From the NCBI GenBank assembly GCA_037074705.1, contig CM073593.1, positions 18,627,001 to 18,691,000 of the forward strand: a stretch of 64,000 bases of DNA, given 5' to 3'. This DNA is from Zhengitettix transpicula. Its lineage: Eukaryota > Arthropoda > Insecta > Orthoptera > Tetrigidae. The notes under the pieces are model-generated. The model had not been told where the DNA came from. It ran no database searches and saw only the letters and a program-made list of their open reading frames with translations. Positions 11,510 to 24,323 of the stretch are shown here, piece by piece (position 1 is the stretch's first letter; each line of letters begins with the position of its first letter). The translations under genes were made by a program, and so were the position numbers.

Positions 11510-11765
11510 TATATACTAGCTGGTTGTCCGACGTTTCCCAGGTTGTCTTAATTAAACTCAGCGATATCCATAACCCTGGATTCGTCTCCAAACACCAATG
11601 TTTTTGCTTTATTAATAGGTAACACCCCATACCCATAAGGGTTCTCCCCTCCCATGCCGAATGGGGTTAAACATAGAAACAAAAATATGTAGAGAAACGT
11701 TGTCTATCTCAAAACAAATTCTTTAGACAAAAATGTCGGCCGTTTTAACATGTTTGATAATTAGA
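11510..11765 (+). repeat. Family R, head and one body unit, tail missing
   Basis: It starts TATACTAGCTGGTTGTCCGA. It then has ATTAAACTCAGCGATATCCA, CTCCCATGCCGAATGGGGTT and AAATGTCGGCCGTTTTAACA, and stops where the tail would begin. Confidence 0.65.
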
Positions 11766-11996
11766 AAAAAAAATTCAAGGCGATAATGTGGAAATTTTAT
11801 ATATTGAACAAAATTGAAACGAAATTAACGTCTGAAAGATAATAACCAGAGTTACAACACAATAAAATTATATTGTTCTAAATTAATTTACGTTTTTTGT
11901 CTGTTATACGAGTCGTAAATTGCTTGTGTTATCGGACAAAATTTATTAAAACGTAATTCATCAGATAACGTGCTGTAAGTAGAATAAGCTGTACAC

Positions 11997-12415
11997 AGGC
12001 TATGTATACTGTAATTCACGTAGTGGCAACTCCCCTCTTATAGCATAGGAAAGGGATTGAAATGGGGGATGCGGAAAGGTAGGGCAAGGTAGCCACGGGT
12101 TAGCTAGGGCCCCGGGCTCTGGTTTAAGGATCCTACCGGGCAATTCGCCTAAAAGTGATGCAGGGAAAACCATAGAAAAAACTGCATCACATAGGTCTGG
12201 CATTGGGTACTTGTCCCACGCCCTTTCCGATCGCGTTGGAGGAGTTTTCTGTGGGGTCGCAGCTTTCCTTTCCCCGTGTCTTGAGCAGTTTAGGAGACAG
12301 CTGGCCGACTATTCCAATACGAATAGCGGACAATTCTTACCGTAAGCCTGCGACCTCGGAACATCCACCTCTCAAAACAGGCCGAGGTACCTCGGCATAT
12401 GGGAACTTTAGTTAA
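11997..12415 (-). repeat. Family A repeat, reverse copy
   Basis: On the minus strand the order is CACATGCCGAGG-like, AGAGGTGGATGTTCCGAGGT, the GAATAGTCGGCCAGCTG segment, GGGCGTGGGACAAGTACCCA, then GATCCTTAAACCAGAGCCCG and the 3' end. The A tail is lost and the copy is diverged, so it is older than those at 36130 and 38149. The short frames on both strands are repeat sequence. Confidence 0.75.
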
Positions 12416-14080
12416 AAAAACAGAATTAAAATAATTTTTAATACACTAAAATTTACATAACGTCTGCTTAAAATTAAGTAATTTACAACAATTCTTTTTT
12501 AACTTTTGATGTAATTTTATAAAAATAAATTAGTATAAATATGTAATTTTGAATTACAAAAATTTGTGTTAATATTTACTTTATATTGGGTACAATATAC
12601 AGAATGTTGAATATCTCTGATTTTATTTTAAAAATTATAATGGTTGAATGATAACAAATATATATTCTTAATCTATTATTTCAACTATTTTAAAAAAATT
12701 CTTTCCGTATTTGTATTGAATCCTTATGAAAGCACAAAAACATACAGAAACGTCGGTTAAGTGTTAAATAAAATATTTTATGTCTGAAAAAGTCTTTAAT
12801 TATTAATATAATAAATAACGTTTAAATCTACTTCTACACGAGAAACAAAAAAATAGATCTTTCTAATTGCTGTATTTATTTATAAATTTTATTTGCAAGA
12901 AATCCCCACTAAAGACCACGCAATAATGTCAAGCATTTGCTAAAATAAATTGGTTCTTGAAGAAAAGCAATCTATTAAATCTCTTATTGATTTTAAAAAA
13001 AATTCTCTTAATTTTTATAAATTTTTTGTGCTTTTTTCTAATTTAAAAATGAAGACGATTATTATTATTATTATTACAATATCAGGCAATAGTATCAGCG
13101 AGGTGATGATAAAAAACACAAATGTAATTTTTAAAATAAAGGTTATGCAAAATAGTAACGCGGATAAATTAAGTTTTCATTCATTTTATTTGAGTCTTAA
13201 AGATATTTTGGTTTCATCGTGATAATTAATTTAAAATCCTTAAGTATAACAATTTGAATTTACTGGGTTCTAATGAAATGAATAAATGTTTACCATGATT
13301 GTTAAAAATTGTCGGGTTAAGCCGTAGTTGAGCTGATACCCGGTATTCTCCTTGCGTTACATCTCCATGCCGGGCGTTATCGAGCATCGTTTCACTTGTG
13401 CGCCATTTGCAGAGCAATGTTTGCCACGAGCAAAGGACACGCTATTACGTAGTCAAATAATGGTCTTATCGTTTGCCTGTTACTTTACATCTCATAAAGT
13501 GAGATGAGATGGAAAGCGAAATTAAAGCAGAGTTAATGCAGATATCTTAGCAGAATACAAAAACGTTGCGCACTCAGGCACCGTCTTATATTTTAGAGAC
13601 AGAAAGTATAAAAATGCAAGAAAGAAATATCCTAATGGTATTGATGTCTTAAATGAATAAATAACGCTGAGTACAAGACAGAAATGAATAATATCACTGG
13701 AAATTTACATGTAATGTAAATACGAATATTAAACTATTAGAAATGTTGTAATTTTATGTACTGTGTACTTCCACTTTTCCAAAATATAATAGTGTTTTGG
13801 CATAACAGAAATTACTTTATGTCAGAGATTAATAAAACAGTAATCTTTGGATGGAATGGCATCACTAGTATTCAGCTTTTAGAATAAAATGTAATGTTAA
13901 TTATATAAACAATAATATAACTGTTATGAACGACGATTAGAAAGCATCGTATATAAATTTTTTATGCAAATTTACATTTCTTTATATCAAGTATGTTACA
14001 GTTAGTCAGTAAAAAAAAATCTTTTCTGTCAATAATAGGTGAGAAGATAGCCGCACAGATAGAGTCAAGAAGTATGAAAA
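12416..14080. other. Unassigned AT-rich interval
   Basis: Very AT-rich. It includes an (ATT)n stretch at about 13058-13077. No gene recognised; the 90-codon frame at 12950-13222 is low-complexity and rich in Lys, Asn and Ile. Confidence 0.35.
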
Positions 14081-14084
14081 GTAT

Positions 14085-14645
14085 CTGGTGGTGCCTGTTT
14101 GTCACAGCAGCAAGTGTATGAATGGCGTAGAAACTTCGAAAATGGTGTGACGTTTGTAACCGACGCTCCGCGCCCGGGCCAGGCACAACGTGTCGTGATT
14201 ACTGAGAAACACAAAAGCTGTTGAAGCCATCGTAATGGACCACTGTTACCAGTAACACATACACAGACTTCCAAAAATCATCTTCGGACTGCCATTAGAA
14301 AAAAGGACGTGAATTGCTGTCGACAGGTGTTCTTCTGCAACATGACAATGCACGGCCCCATACGGCTAGTGCGACGGTTACAACAATCGCAGATATGAGG
14401 TTTGAATGTCTCCATCATGCACCATTCTCGGCTGATCTTACCCCAAGTAATTTCCTTATGTTTGGACCCCTAAAAGAAGGACTTTCTAGGACAAAATTTC
14501 ATTCCGATGACGAGGTTCGCCACGCCGATGCACGAGTGGTTTCACCGTCTCCCAAAAAATATTTTCTACGATAATTCAGGCATTTCGGAAGAGTTGTCAG
14601 ACATGAATTGAGCGTGGAGGAGACTATGTCTAAAAATGATACTGG
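14085..14645 (+). pseudogene. Internally deleted mariner transposase
   Basis: Mariner transposases cut and paste their own DNA with a DD34D catalytic triad. The N-terminal helix-turn-helix part reads QQVYEWRRNFENG and DAPRPGQ at about 14105-14190. A short linker follows, then the frame jumps to GRELLSTGVLLQHDNARPHT (about 14310-14370), so the segment with the first catalytic Asp is missing. The HDNARPH Asp is present. The third catalytic position in the motif usually reading LAPSD is TPSN here, so the Asp is replaced. The C-terminal GGDYV is visible at about 14610 in another frame and interrupted by stops. It is an inactive, MITE-like derivative. Confidence 0.85.
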
Positions 14646-17260
14646 TTTGTTGTGTGTGTGCACAATAAATAAAATTTAAATAATAATTAAGGTATTCATG
14701 TGACTCTTCATCGTATATCAACAAAGTTGGTCCATGAATAATGCGTAAATAGTAACGCGTAGAAGAAAAAATGTTCCATCAATGATATTCCCAGTATTTA
14801 TTTACAATGATCTCTTTTATAGTAATTAGCAAACTTTGCAAGACAACACTTATTAGGTTGAATACAAATAACTATTTCACCTATGTTGTCTTCTTGGTTC
14901 GTCACATTTAATATTTGAATGATACCCCAATTTCAATGTGAACAAATTGATCATAAAAGTTAATGGTTTATTATTACAGAGGGTAGGTACAAAAGATAAC
15001 GCTAACGAACGGCGTTGAAATTACAGATAATTACTATCATTCTGGGCCGATTTGCCTGTTTAACTATAATTGCAACGTTGTCATGGTGGTTCTGAGTCCG
15101 GTCGTAAAATTTAAGTAATGGTGTAAGGTAAATCTCGCGAAAATATTCCGATGACGTGGTAACTAGTCTTCAGTTTGCAAACGTGTCTATATCACTCCAG
15201 TCACGTATGATTTGTTGAAGATAACCAGAATATAGTTTACGGTATTTAATATTGTATGATATGACTTTTTAAAATTAAAAATTTATTTTTCGTCTAAATT
15301 ATCAATTTTAAAAATTCATTTTATTTTTAAATTCTGTTTTAACTGACGTATAATAAAATTAATAAATATTGGTCAATTAATCACAACAAATTTGATTTAA
15401 AATACCCATTTTAAATTTTATTCAATTATTTTGAATCATAATATATATTTTTGAGACGTCCCAAATTTGGCTTTTTATACAATAAAATTATTACAAAAAT
15501 GAAACATAATTGAAGAAAGAATTTTATCACTAAAATTAATTATAAGGACTTATCTTTTTGAACTATTTTACGTTTTCCTGTTGAAGAGTCAAATGAGCTA
15601 TTTAAAACGTTACGAACTGAGGGTTTATTTTCTTCGTAATCTTTATCTGTGAGCGGGAAAATTTATCAATCATAAATATATAGAAATTTCACCAGGGTAA
15701 TTACTTGTATCAGCATAACGGCAGCTGAAATAGTCTCTACGTATGAGGATGAAGAATCCTGAACAGAAGAAACACTAAATAATGATAAATTCATCTCCAA
15801 GATAAGTAAAAATGTATTTTATGACTAATATTAAATAAATAAAGGTTTCAATGCCTTAAATATGTTTTGTTTCTGTACAAATAATTATTATTTACACAAG
15901 TCATATACTAACCCAAAGTTTTAATGCTGGGCGGGTTCTATATAATTCACGGGGTATATTTTGCCTGTATAAATGGTTATCAAGAATTAATAAAATGAAA
16001 TTGATGAAAACATTGTGTTCTGTTTCGGAGCTAATTGAATATTCAATGAATAAAATCCATTCCATTACGTCGGTGGTTTCATAAATAATATTCCACATTC
16101 GTTTGGGCTAAACGAAGTGCTTTTGTTCACGACGAAAAATGTTTCGCATGTGGGTCTGAATTTTTTTTATTCGCTCTTCAGCCTTATTTGGTATTAATCG
16201 TGTGTCATGCCCTTCTCAGATCGGTCGTTGGACCTATTATATTTTGATGAATGTTAGATACCATAGAACGGGACGTCCACTAAACGAAACATTTGTCAAC
16301 TGAGTGCCAGTGAATTGCTGAAGCTACGCATTTAATTGAGGGCTTTGACGTTGTAAGTCTTCCTGCGTGAATTATTGCTCACCTCGTATGGGTGAGTTCA
16401 ACACGACCACAATGGAATTAAAGAACACGATAATAAGCGCTGTCAATTACAACCTACAAAAGAAGTACCAAATCAAAAAGCTATCGACGTATTATGCTTT
16501 CTACAATTAATCGTCGAAATAATAGCGCTTTACATGGCCTATAATAGTAGCAAAGCGCTTGTCAGTCTAGGTAAATTTTGTTGTTCGATATTCTTACTGT
16601 TTAACAGACATCTATATCTACTAATTTTATTAGTATCCACGGAAATTTATATATTTTACACTAATATTTACATTATTATCAACATCTGCACCATCATTAA
16701 GGTACGAGTAATATTGTTTAAACACTTTTGCAGTCAGTTCGCTTCAGGAGTTCTAAGGCGTCAGCCACGAAAGCGTGTGGCACAAATTCTGTGAGGGAAA
16801 GGGAGACAGTGCGGAATAAACGCATACGTGACACTTAATGCACTAATTATTTTAATCCATATTCATCGTTTTGGCACGCTCCCTGGAACAGCACCGTAGC
16901 AGGTCTCCAGCGGTCCAGTGCCTATAATTCTTTACCTGCAGTAACAGGAAGTTTCGTACGTGGCTTCAACAGTTAAAACAACAACCCATTCATTCTATAA
17001 ATAGATTTATTCCAAACCAATGAAAACCTAAAGTTACAAAATGCCCCGACGAAACCAGTCATGAAAATCCAGGGATTACTATGGCAAAGTAGGCCCGAGA
17101 AAACGAATTTTAAAGAAAGTACCTTACGCAACCATGAGATGTAACGAAATATGTTACCAGACTGTGGGGGTCTGAGCCCTGGCAGCTGGTCATGGACGCC
17201 TTTGTAATCTCCGGTTGAGTCTCGCTGAGATGATGAATTCCTGTCAAGTCCGAAAAGCAG
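14646..17260. other. Unassigned AT-rich interval
   Basis: 2.6 kb with no recognisable gene, RNA or window-internal repeat. 16190-16480 and 16740-17060 are less AT-rich but show no coding pattern I can defend. Confidence 0.35.
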
Positions 17261-17264
17261 AGGG

Positions 17265-17350
17265 TCTGCTCAGAAACACATCTCGAGACGGAATAATCTT
17301 CAGGCTTCAACCTCTAGCGACCAGTCTGTCCAACTGATTCCTTTATTGGT
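17265..17350 (-). repeat. Copy of the PLE-terminus leader block
   Basis: On the plus strand TTCAACCTCTAGCGACCAGT at about 17306, followed by CTGATTCCTTTATTGG, is repeated at 18373-18415. There it forms the spacer of the inverted PLE-type termini. On the minus strand it runs into CCTGAAGATTATTCC, a PLE-like 3' motif start. A weaker relative is at about 19785-19820. Confidence 0.45.
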
Positions 17351-18266
17351 GTTTGTTTTGTTTAAGGACAAAACGCAATCTGACGTCATAAATCTTGTCT
17401 TGTTATCTTGTGACGTCAGCTATAAATTGAGCCCCCCTCCTTCACCTGGCTGTTTTCGGCCAGGAAAAAACCTCACCTTTTAAAAAATGGAGTTACAGTT
17501 CTAATCCCCAGCCAGACTGACGCCAATCGGTATTTTCCGCTGATGGTGGAAAAATCACCGAAAACATGGTTACTCACTCGATTAAACAAAACTGACTAAA
17601 ATATCAGCGAAAATTAATTAATGGCTCACCTATCCTTACTAACGCGATATACCATTGTCAACGGCTTCGTGACGCACGGTGACTTTCAGTGGATAACCGT
17701 GGTGTTTGGGTCAAAACCTCATGGTAGCTCGTTGAGAAGATTAAAATGCCTTTTTTCCCCAAGCGTTCAACAGATAACGAGAAACAGATAAAAATGAAAG
17801 GCTAGAGTCGTGAAGGCAATGACGCTCGATTCTTCGCCTCATAATGGCAGAAGCGCCCTCAGAAATCAGATCACGCCTCCGCTTTGTTGAGTCTCGCAGA
17901 TATCGGAGAGTCGTGGAATGTAATGTGCTCTCCCACTGCCACAATACGTGTTATCCAACCAGTAGATTGATAGACTCTAAAAAATGGGATATCTGGGACA
18001 GACAGACTTCCTTAAGCTAAACTGGACTAAGTAGGTCTTTTTGGATAGATTAGTTTTAGCATTTCTGATACTCGACAGCCCTTTGAGGTTCTTGTCCAAC
18101 GGAGGCTACTGCCAGACTGTCATCTTACATGACACATTCTGGATTTTTAGGACTGACACACGGTTAAAGTATTAACACTTATTCCTCCTAATCACTACCC
18201 TATCTCTAAAATAAATCCTCTCCAATTTTTATTATATTATGAAAAAGCGGAAAAACTATATTAAAT
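17351..18266. other. Unassigned interval
   Basis: No gene recognised. 17380-17470 has a TGACGTCAGCTATAAATTGA stretch that resembles a promoter (CRE-like site then TATA-like sequence), but no transcript can be inferred from it. Confidence 0.3.
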
Positions 18267-18512
18267 ATTCGATAAACAGTTCTCGGTTTTCACACGAGTA
18301 TAACATATTTAAACGCGACATTTCTACGACTAAAAGCTCTGTCGTCATCTTCTGGGCGAGGATCTTCATACTTCAACCTCTAGCGACCAGTCTGCCCATC
18401 TGATTCCTTTATTGGAATCTTCACGTAGAAGATGACGACAGAGCTTTTAGTCGTAGAAACGTCGCGTTTAAATATGTTATACCCGTGTGAAATCCAAGAA
18501 CTGTTTATCGAA
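18267..18512. repeat. Head-to-head inverted pair of PLE-type termini
   Basis: The left arm (18267-18353) and right arm (18427-18512) are reverse complements at roughly 94% over about 86 bases, separated by about 73 bases. Each arm, read outward, starts AGAAGATGACGACAGAGC and continues with a perfect 5-bp hairpin (ACGAC...GTCGT). Then follow GAAA(C/T)GTCGCG, a TTTAAATATGTTATAC tract and CTGTTTATCGA. The spacing of AGAAGA, hairpin and GAAAC mirrors the hammerhead-like core at PLE ends elsewhere here. The strict core needs CUGANGA, and here the left arm has CAGAAGA and the right GTAGAAGA, so activity is doubtful. Confidence 0.65.
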
Positions 18513-18720
18513 CAATTAACCCGGGAAAGACTTCAATCTTTGATTATATTAAATATTTCCAGTAACTGTAAATACAGTTATTATAAATTACTAGCGACAG
18601 TAAATGGAACTATCGCTTATCATACTAGGCTACAAATTCTAGGAAGCGACGTCTGGCTCGTACAGTTTTCATTTTGTTGCTCGGGTTGCAGGTAACGGCT
18701 GTATTGATTAATTCTGTGCC

Positions 18721-18903
18721 TTAGAAGATCGCAGGAAGTAGAAAAGTGTTACAGAGTGGCGCATTCAGAGCATGTTCACCCTTTACTACCATAGAAGTTC
18801 CCACTTTAATTCTCACCGTCAATTCCTCTTCTTGTTTCTCACGAGCCTTCTTTACAGATCCCGTCTCGACTGTTTCCTCTTCATCACTGTCAGCTTTAGA
18901 CTT
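18721..18903 (-). pseudogene. Short acidic open frame, possible exon or retro-fragment
   Basis: A 60-codon minus-strand frame, closed upstream by two TGA stops and ending TAA at 18721. It has protein-like composition: KADSDEEETVETGSVKKARE, then KQEEELTVRIKVG and KGEHALNA. Acidic and Lys/Glu-rich stretches of this type are common in nuclear proteins. I cannot name a family. There is no initiator Met at the start, and the upstream AG acceptor candidates lack a good polypyrimidine tract. It may be an exon fragment, a processed pseudogene piece or chance. Confidence 0.25.
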
Positions 18904-20398
18904 TCATCACTCTAGTATTGCCTATAAAAACTATTAACAACGCCATATTGTGTGTACATTAGCGTTGCTAGAGACCTTTATAAACAATCCGATGATTTTT
19001 TCTATATTCTGCTTATATTTTATGTAGGTGGTGAAAGTCCCTCATTCTTCCCAAAAGCTACCCTGGAAGTTAAAAGATTTTAAAGGAAACGTACCAACAG
19101 CCACTGTAACGTCAAACACACTACTTTATTGAAGTGAATACATTTATTTTATCACAAGTGTTAATCTGTTTTTACCTGAACCACAAATATTGTAGATATA
19201 ATTTTAATTAATGAATTTAAAAAATATTAAATAATTTTAATTCACATTTTTGTAATTAAAATTAAACAAGACTTCTAAAAATTATTTTTACTATTAAATG
19301 AAGAGTCATACAATAGAAATTAAAAATATGAATGATTCAAATGGTTACAAACCGACGAAATAGAAATAGAGATATTTTATTTAGTTACGTAAAAAGGAAA
19401 TGTAAATGGCGTGTTGTTCGCGTAATTTTGATCCTTTCCTACTTCATACAAATTGTTAAGAACGCACATTTCATTTCTGGAGAATTATACGATTATATGG
19501 CAATGTTAACTAGTTGGGTTATTCTGACTAAGACAATTCAGATGTTGACGCAGCGCACTTTAGAGTTGAAAGTACTTCGAGACCTTCCCAAGGGTTCGAT
19601 GGACCTCTAATTCTCAAGCACGTAACCCGATTTCAGAATTCAGTAATGTGTACCACTTCTACCCCCTTGTAACCGGAAATTTCATTACCTGCTATGAATA
19701 TTCAAGGGCGGAGAGGGTAGCGGGAAATGAAACGGAGTAGGGATTATTGCCTGAAGAACCAAAAGCTCTCTTCCGACAGCGGCAACCTCTGGCGTCAGTC
19801 CTCAAAAATGATTCCAATTAGCACGAACTGGACCTCATCTCAGGCAAAGCAGTTGCCGTCTGCAGATTTGTTCGGCAAATTGCAAGTTGGCTACTTACTC
19901 GCAGTCAGCTAAAATACATTAAAATCTTACCTATACCTTGCTATGAATATTAAATTACTTCATCAAACCTCCTAAAATGTTACCATGAAAAACCTCTTTA
20001 AAATTTTATTTTAAATATAAAAACGGCGTCACTGTTTATGAGTTTACTGAGCATCATAAATTCAAATTTAATTAGTCTTGAGAAAATATTTCCCGCACTT
20101 TGATTAAAAATATTTGTGTTTTGAATAGTATATTTGTATACCGAATAAACAAAATAATATATTTACATAAACATAAGAACGAGGAGAGAATTAGAAAAAA
20201 AATATTACAGAGGAAACACAATTTATTCTTGAGTCAAGAGTTGTCCTAACGTTATTATCGAATACACATTTATTTTATATTATCGACCTTGTAATTTTGT
20301 CTCCTGATCGAAGTAATTGGACAGAAAATTTACTAAGTAGCTGCGTACCCTGGCATACCGCAGAAAACTACACCGCTTCGATTTATATATAAGCACAG
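18904..20398. other. Unassigned AT-rich interval
   Basis: No gene recognised. At 19750-19830 there is weak similarity to the leader block repeated at 17306 and 18373. Confidence 0.3.
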
Positions 20399-21530
20399 TG
20401 TAATTTGCAAAATTAAATGTATATATATCACCATTGTATAATGAAATGTTTTTTTAAATTATTTTCCATAATATTATTGTCGGCGTATTATTGTAAATAA
20501 CAGTCAGTGTGGCGCAAGAATGCGGAGATTGGAATGGTTTCAACTCTCTATGATTGTCGGCAGTGTGTGTAATACGCAGAAATTTTGGTGAAACACGAGT
20601 CGGTTTTGGGAGCCTGACTGATGAGGGTCATAACGAGTGTAGTTTTGGAGATCGACCGATAATGGTCATAGACAGTCTGGTTTTGGAGACCGGCGGAGGA
20701 TAATCATAGAAAAATCTTCGCTCTCGAGTAAACAAGTAGTAACGGACTGCGTTGTCTCAGAAACTAAATTTCTAAACCTTAAACACTTTCTTACGCGAGA
20801 TAAATACTGTGGTTGAGTTGGATCCATAGTAAAAGTCGGAGGTGTATATTCAACTCGGTGGTTGGATTTTTGCGAAGTTAACCAAAGTTGTGAACAGTGT
20901 AATGGCCTGATGAAATAATTTTTCATTAAAAGAAAAATAGTGAAGTATATAAAAGTAAAATAATATGGTACAAGATCAGCTCTAATAAACTGATATGTAA
21001 AAACCTTCTATTGTAAACGTTATATAAATATGAGTACTGTCATATTACGTAAGATTTCTTTAAATTCCTGTAAAGTTTAATGGATTTAAGTTTTATTTAG
21101 ATTTTTTATATTAATTTTTATTGTAAATTTAATTTTTATTCATTTGTAACTCTTTTGATTTCGATATAATTTGTGATAATTGCAAATTTACTATAATTAT
21201 TACAGGCGCAATAATTGGCCCTGAAGAATTGAGTTTCATTAAAAGCTGTGGAATTTATTTAAAATATGTACAGAAACTAAATTAAAGTAGAAATTTGTAT
21301 TAAATTTTTTTATATTTAAAAATCTATCATTCAGGTATAAATCCCATAAATTATCTTTTCTTTTAAATTTTCACATGCATTGTTTGGTTTCAACGTGTTG
21401 GCTTTGATATCATTAAATTAGTATATTAAATTATTTGACGTCGTGTTGGCTTTGATATAATTAAATTAGTGTATTACATTATTTGGCGCCGCAACGTGTT
21501 GACTTTGAAATTATTAAATTGAATATTACA

Positions 21531-21532
<2 letters not shown>
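20399..21532 (+). repeat. LTR-like repeat, family 2, extended form
   Basis: Candidate ends are TGTAAT at 20399 (uncertain) and ATATTACA at 21525-21532. It shares AGCTCTAATAAACTGATATG and TATTGTAAACG blocks with the copy at 23512-24323. Its 3' end holds about three diverged 48-55 bp units, each with a CAACGTGTTG-like motif and TTAAATT...ATTACATTA. The last unit has TGGCGCCGCAACGTG (21484-21498), close to the lysine-tRNA primer-binding site TGGCGCCCAACGTGGGG. No gag or pol frame follows. It abuts a (TA)n array. Confidence 0.5.

Positions 21533-21569
<37 letters not shown>
21533..21569. repeat. (TA)n microsatellite
   Basis: Uninterrupted AT dinucleotides for most of its length, flanking the 3' end of the LTR-like copy. 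Confidence 0.9.
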
Positions 21570-22099
21570 CTTCCCCTTTAGTTTAACTTCTCAGGTGGGT
21601 TTAAGATCATCAAGATTATAAGGCTTGTGAGAAACAAACACGCCAAGAGAACCTACCTTGTGTTAGAAAACCGAATTTTGACATTGAACTCATACAAGGT
21701 TATATTTACCGTGAAGAATGCTGGGAAAAGGATTGTTTTTATAAAAAAAACAATTAATGACAAAAGATTGACACTAAACACAACTGTAATTAGACAAATT
21801 CATTTTATAAACAACAATATAATTGAGTAAAGAAATTGATGATTTGACCTCAAAATACTCATATAAATGTTCACTTACGCTGTTTAATGTCTCTGAATGT
21901 TTCAAACATTTAAACGAAAAAAAACTCAAAAAACAAATTTCTCTGTCATTGGAAGTATAATTAACTTTCTTAAGGTAGAGCGTGTATATTTTTGCCTGTA
22001 TTAGGGTATCGAGTACATGTTTTTCAAGAGTATGTTCGATAATATTTGGTATCGGGAGTATTTGGGCTATTCTAAATGTACTGAAGGGTTATAATGAAA
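21570..22099. other. Unassigned AT-rich interval
   Basis: Contains a 67-codon Lys/Ile-rich frame (21627-21830) with no recognisable domain. Nothing else seen. Confidence 0.3.
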
Positions 22100-22222
22100 T
22101 AAGCATTCCCTCTGCATACGTACGTTAAAACACTTTTTGACTAATAGATTAATGTGGAATTAAACACTTTTATGAGGTTATATAAATAAACAACCCGGGC
22201 AACGACAGACACCCAGCTATTG
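22100..22222 (-). repeat. Family R subfamily 2, head fragment
   Basis: On the minus strand AGCTGGGTGTCTGTCGTTGC and CCCGGGTTGTTTATTTATAT, then AAGTGTTTAATTCCACATTA. The same series occurs on the minus strand at 39955-40073 and at the start of the plus-strand element at 40180. Confidence 0.55.
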
Positions 22223-23511
22223 ATAAAATAAAATTAAAATCATTCAACAACCCAAACCCATAATAACTTTTTTATTATACTTTTAAAACACTATTATGGC
22301 TTGTTTGCAATTTTTTGATATATTTGTTATACATAGTAGCTCATTATTTTAATTACTGTATATTCAGACAGAGATATAGCATGCGTTTGTATAATGCATA
22401 GTCTGGCTTTTGTAAATGTCGAGGTCAATTTTGTGGCTTTCGGAAACCCGCAGGTAAAGAGACGTATCTGGAAAAAATATTCTCTAATCGTAGGGACAGT
22501 TTTGGCAAAATTTAATAAATATATTTCAAGTTTATAACGCGCTTTATTAACTCAAACGATTACAAATTATTCCATCCATCTGGCACGTTTGCTAATAAGT
22601 TCATATGAAATTTAAATAGACAGTTGACAGGGACACTTGACGTTGAAAGTAATGCGTATGTAAATGACGTGGTTGCCGTTGATATATGACCTGATAGTAT
22701 TTATTTAATAACTTATTAAAAAAATTTCTCTTTGTCAGCTTGTATCATTGTCATTTAATCGGAGAGGTGCAAGAAAATTTAATTTTGCGTACGATTTGTC
22801 AAAATATAATTATGAATGATCCACAAAATATCAATTTATAGCAAAATATTCATTTTCCATGGTTTCCTACTGAAACTTTCTTGAAAAGTATTATAGTTCT
22901 CGTGTTGTCACCCATTTTAAAATAGTTATGTAATATTTAATGCAGGATCTTATCTCTGTAGTAAAGCAATTGCTTTTATTTCGCACACCATACCTTAATT
23001 AATCATTCACGTCGAACGTTGATCCTGTGACCCATCACAAAGTAAAATCTAGCATAAAACTCAGTCACATGGAAATTTCTCTGCAAAATGTCAGAATTGA
23101 GCTTATTCTGTGTGTCCCTTTTGTACGGTTAATGAAGTGGAAAAACACTTGTCTGCCTCATCCGTGTCCTCGGACGTTTCATTTCCCTCTAATTACATCT
23201 ACTTTATCAGCGCTCCGCTGGTTAATGTTTCCAGCGTCCAAACCCTGATGAGGTATGAACCAAATGCGTTCCGCTTTATTATGGTTCTGCAGAATAGACC
23301 CCTCAACCAACTTCGGCAAATGAACCCATTGAAAATCAATTGTTTCGTGATATTCCGTGAAAGCAAATAGATAATTTCCTTGATTTATGATCTTCATTAT
23401 TGAATGTCGGTTCCACTTTCCCATTTTTGGTTGCAAATAGGAAATTTTGTACCCACATAAACGAAGTAAATTGTTGACAGCTGAGATATGGATTAATTAA
23501 GAATAACACTC
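22223..23511. other. Unassigned interval
   Basis: AT-rich. A less AT-rich block at 23020-23440 is open on both strands for 62-86 codons, but neither translation matches a family I know. Confidence 0.3.
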
Positions 23512-24323
23512 GCAATGGGTATAAAACGTACAATAATTTCGCAAGACGCTCAGAACTTTAGTGAAGTCAGAAACACTTAGATAGTCAGAGAGCAGTGTGT
23601 AATCAGAAAACTCAGATATTCGGAAAGCAGAGAGTGTTTGGGAGCCTGCAGAGAACTGAGCTGTGAGTGTGTTTTCTATGAGCTGAGCATAATAGTCCGT
23701 GACAATACGAATGCAGCGAAGTAGAAAGGCGTCAAAAATGTTGCAAAGTGTTGGACGGTACTATGGTCTGTCAGTGAAATTAGTGTTCTAATAAAAATTA
23801 AATAATCACGAGTGCACAAACCAGAGAAGCTCTAAATAAATGGTATGTAAAAAACAAAATTTCTTCTGTAAACCTTTACGTATGTATCGTTTACTGCCAG
23901 ATTTTTATAACTGTATACAACTTTTCAGATTTCTAACAGTTTTTGTTATTGGTATAAAATTTTGTTCTTGTAAATTTAAATTCATGTTTTTCACTGTCTT
24001 TATTTATTAGAGGCCCGATAAGCGGCTCTGAAATTTAGATTCTCATAAAAGCTGAGGCATTAACTTAAAAATGTTAAAATGTAAATTCAACTAAAATCAA
24101 ATTTTGTCAAATAAAAAATTTTTGTTATCTTTTAAAAATATAATTTCAACTTCCTTCATTAATTATTTTAATCTTTTGAATACGACACACTTTGTTCTAA
24201 CGTGCTGGTATTTTGTTTCATTTAATTCTCTTGAGTATTCCATATAATTTGGTCACAACGTGTTGTCTTTAATTTTTATTGCCGGCGTATTTTGTTTATT
24301 TAATTAAAATTGTATATACCACA
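23512..24323 (+). repeat. LTR-like repeat, family 2, second copy
   Basis: It begins near a TATA-box-like GGGTATAAAACG at 23518 and shares GAAGCTCTAAATAAATGGTA and CTTCTGTAAACC with the 20399 copy. Its 3' end again has repeated CTAACGTGCTGG / CACAACGTGTTG motifs before ending ...ATACCACA next to ATATATA. The 5' boundary is not well defined. Confidence 0.45.

Noticed and set aside
17395..17425. CRE plus TATA-like promoter
   Set aside because: TGACGTCA followed by TATAAATT is suggestive, but no exon or transcript signal lies downstream.
23027..23436. Overlapping frames on both strands as a gene
   Set aside because: Openness on both strands points to base composition. No motif recognised.
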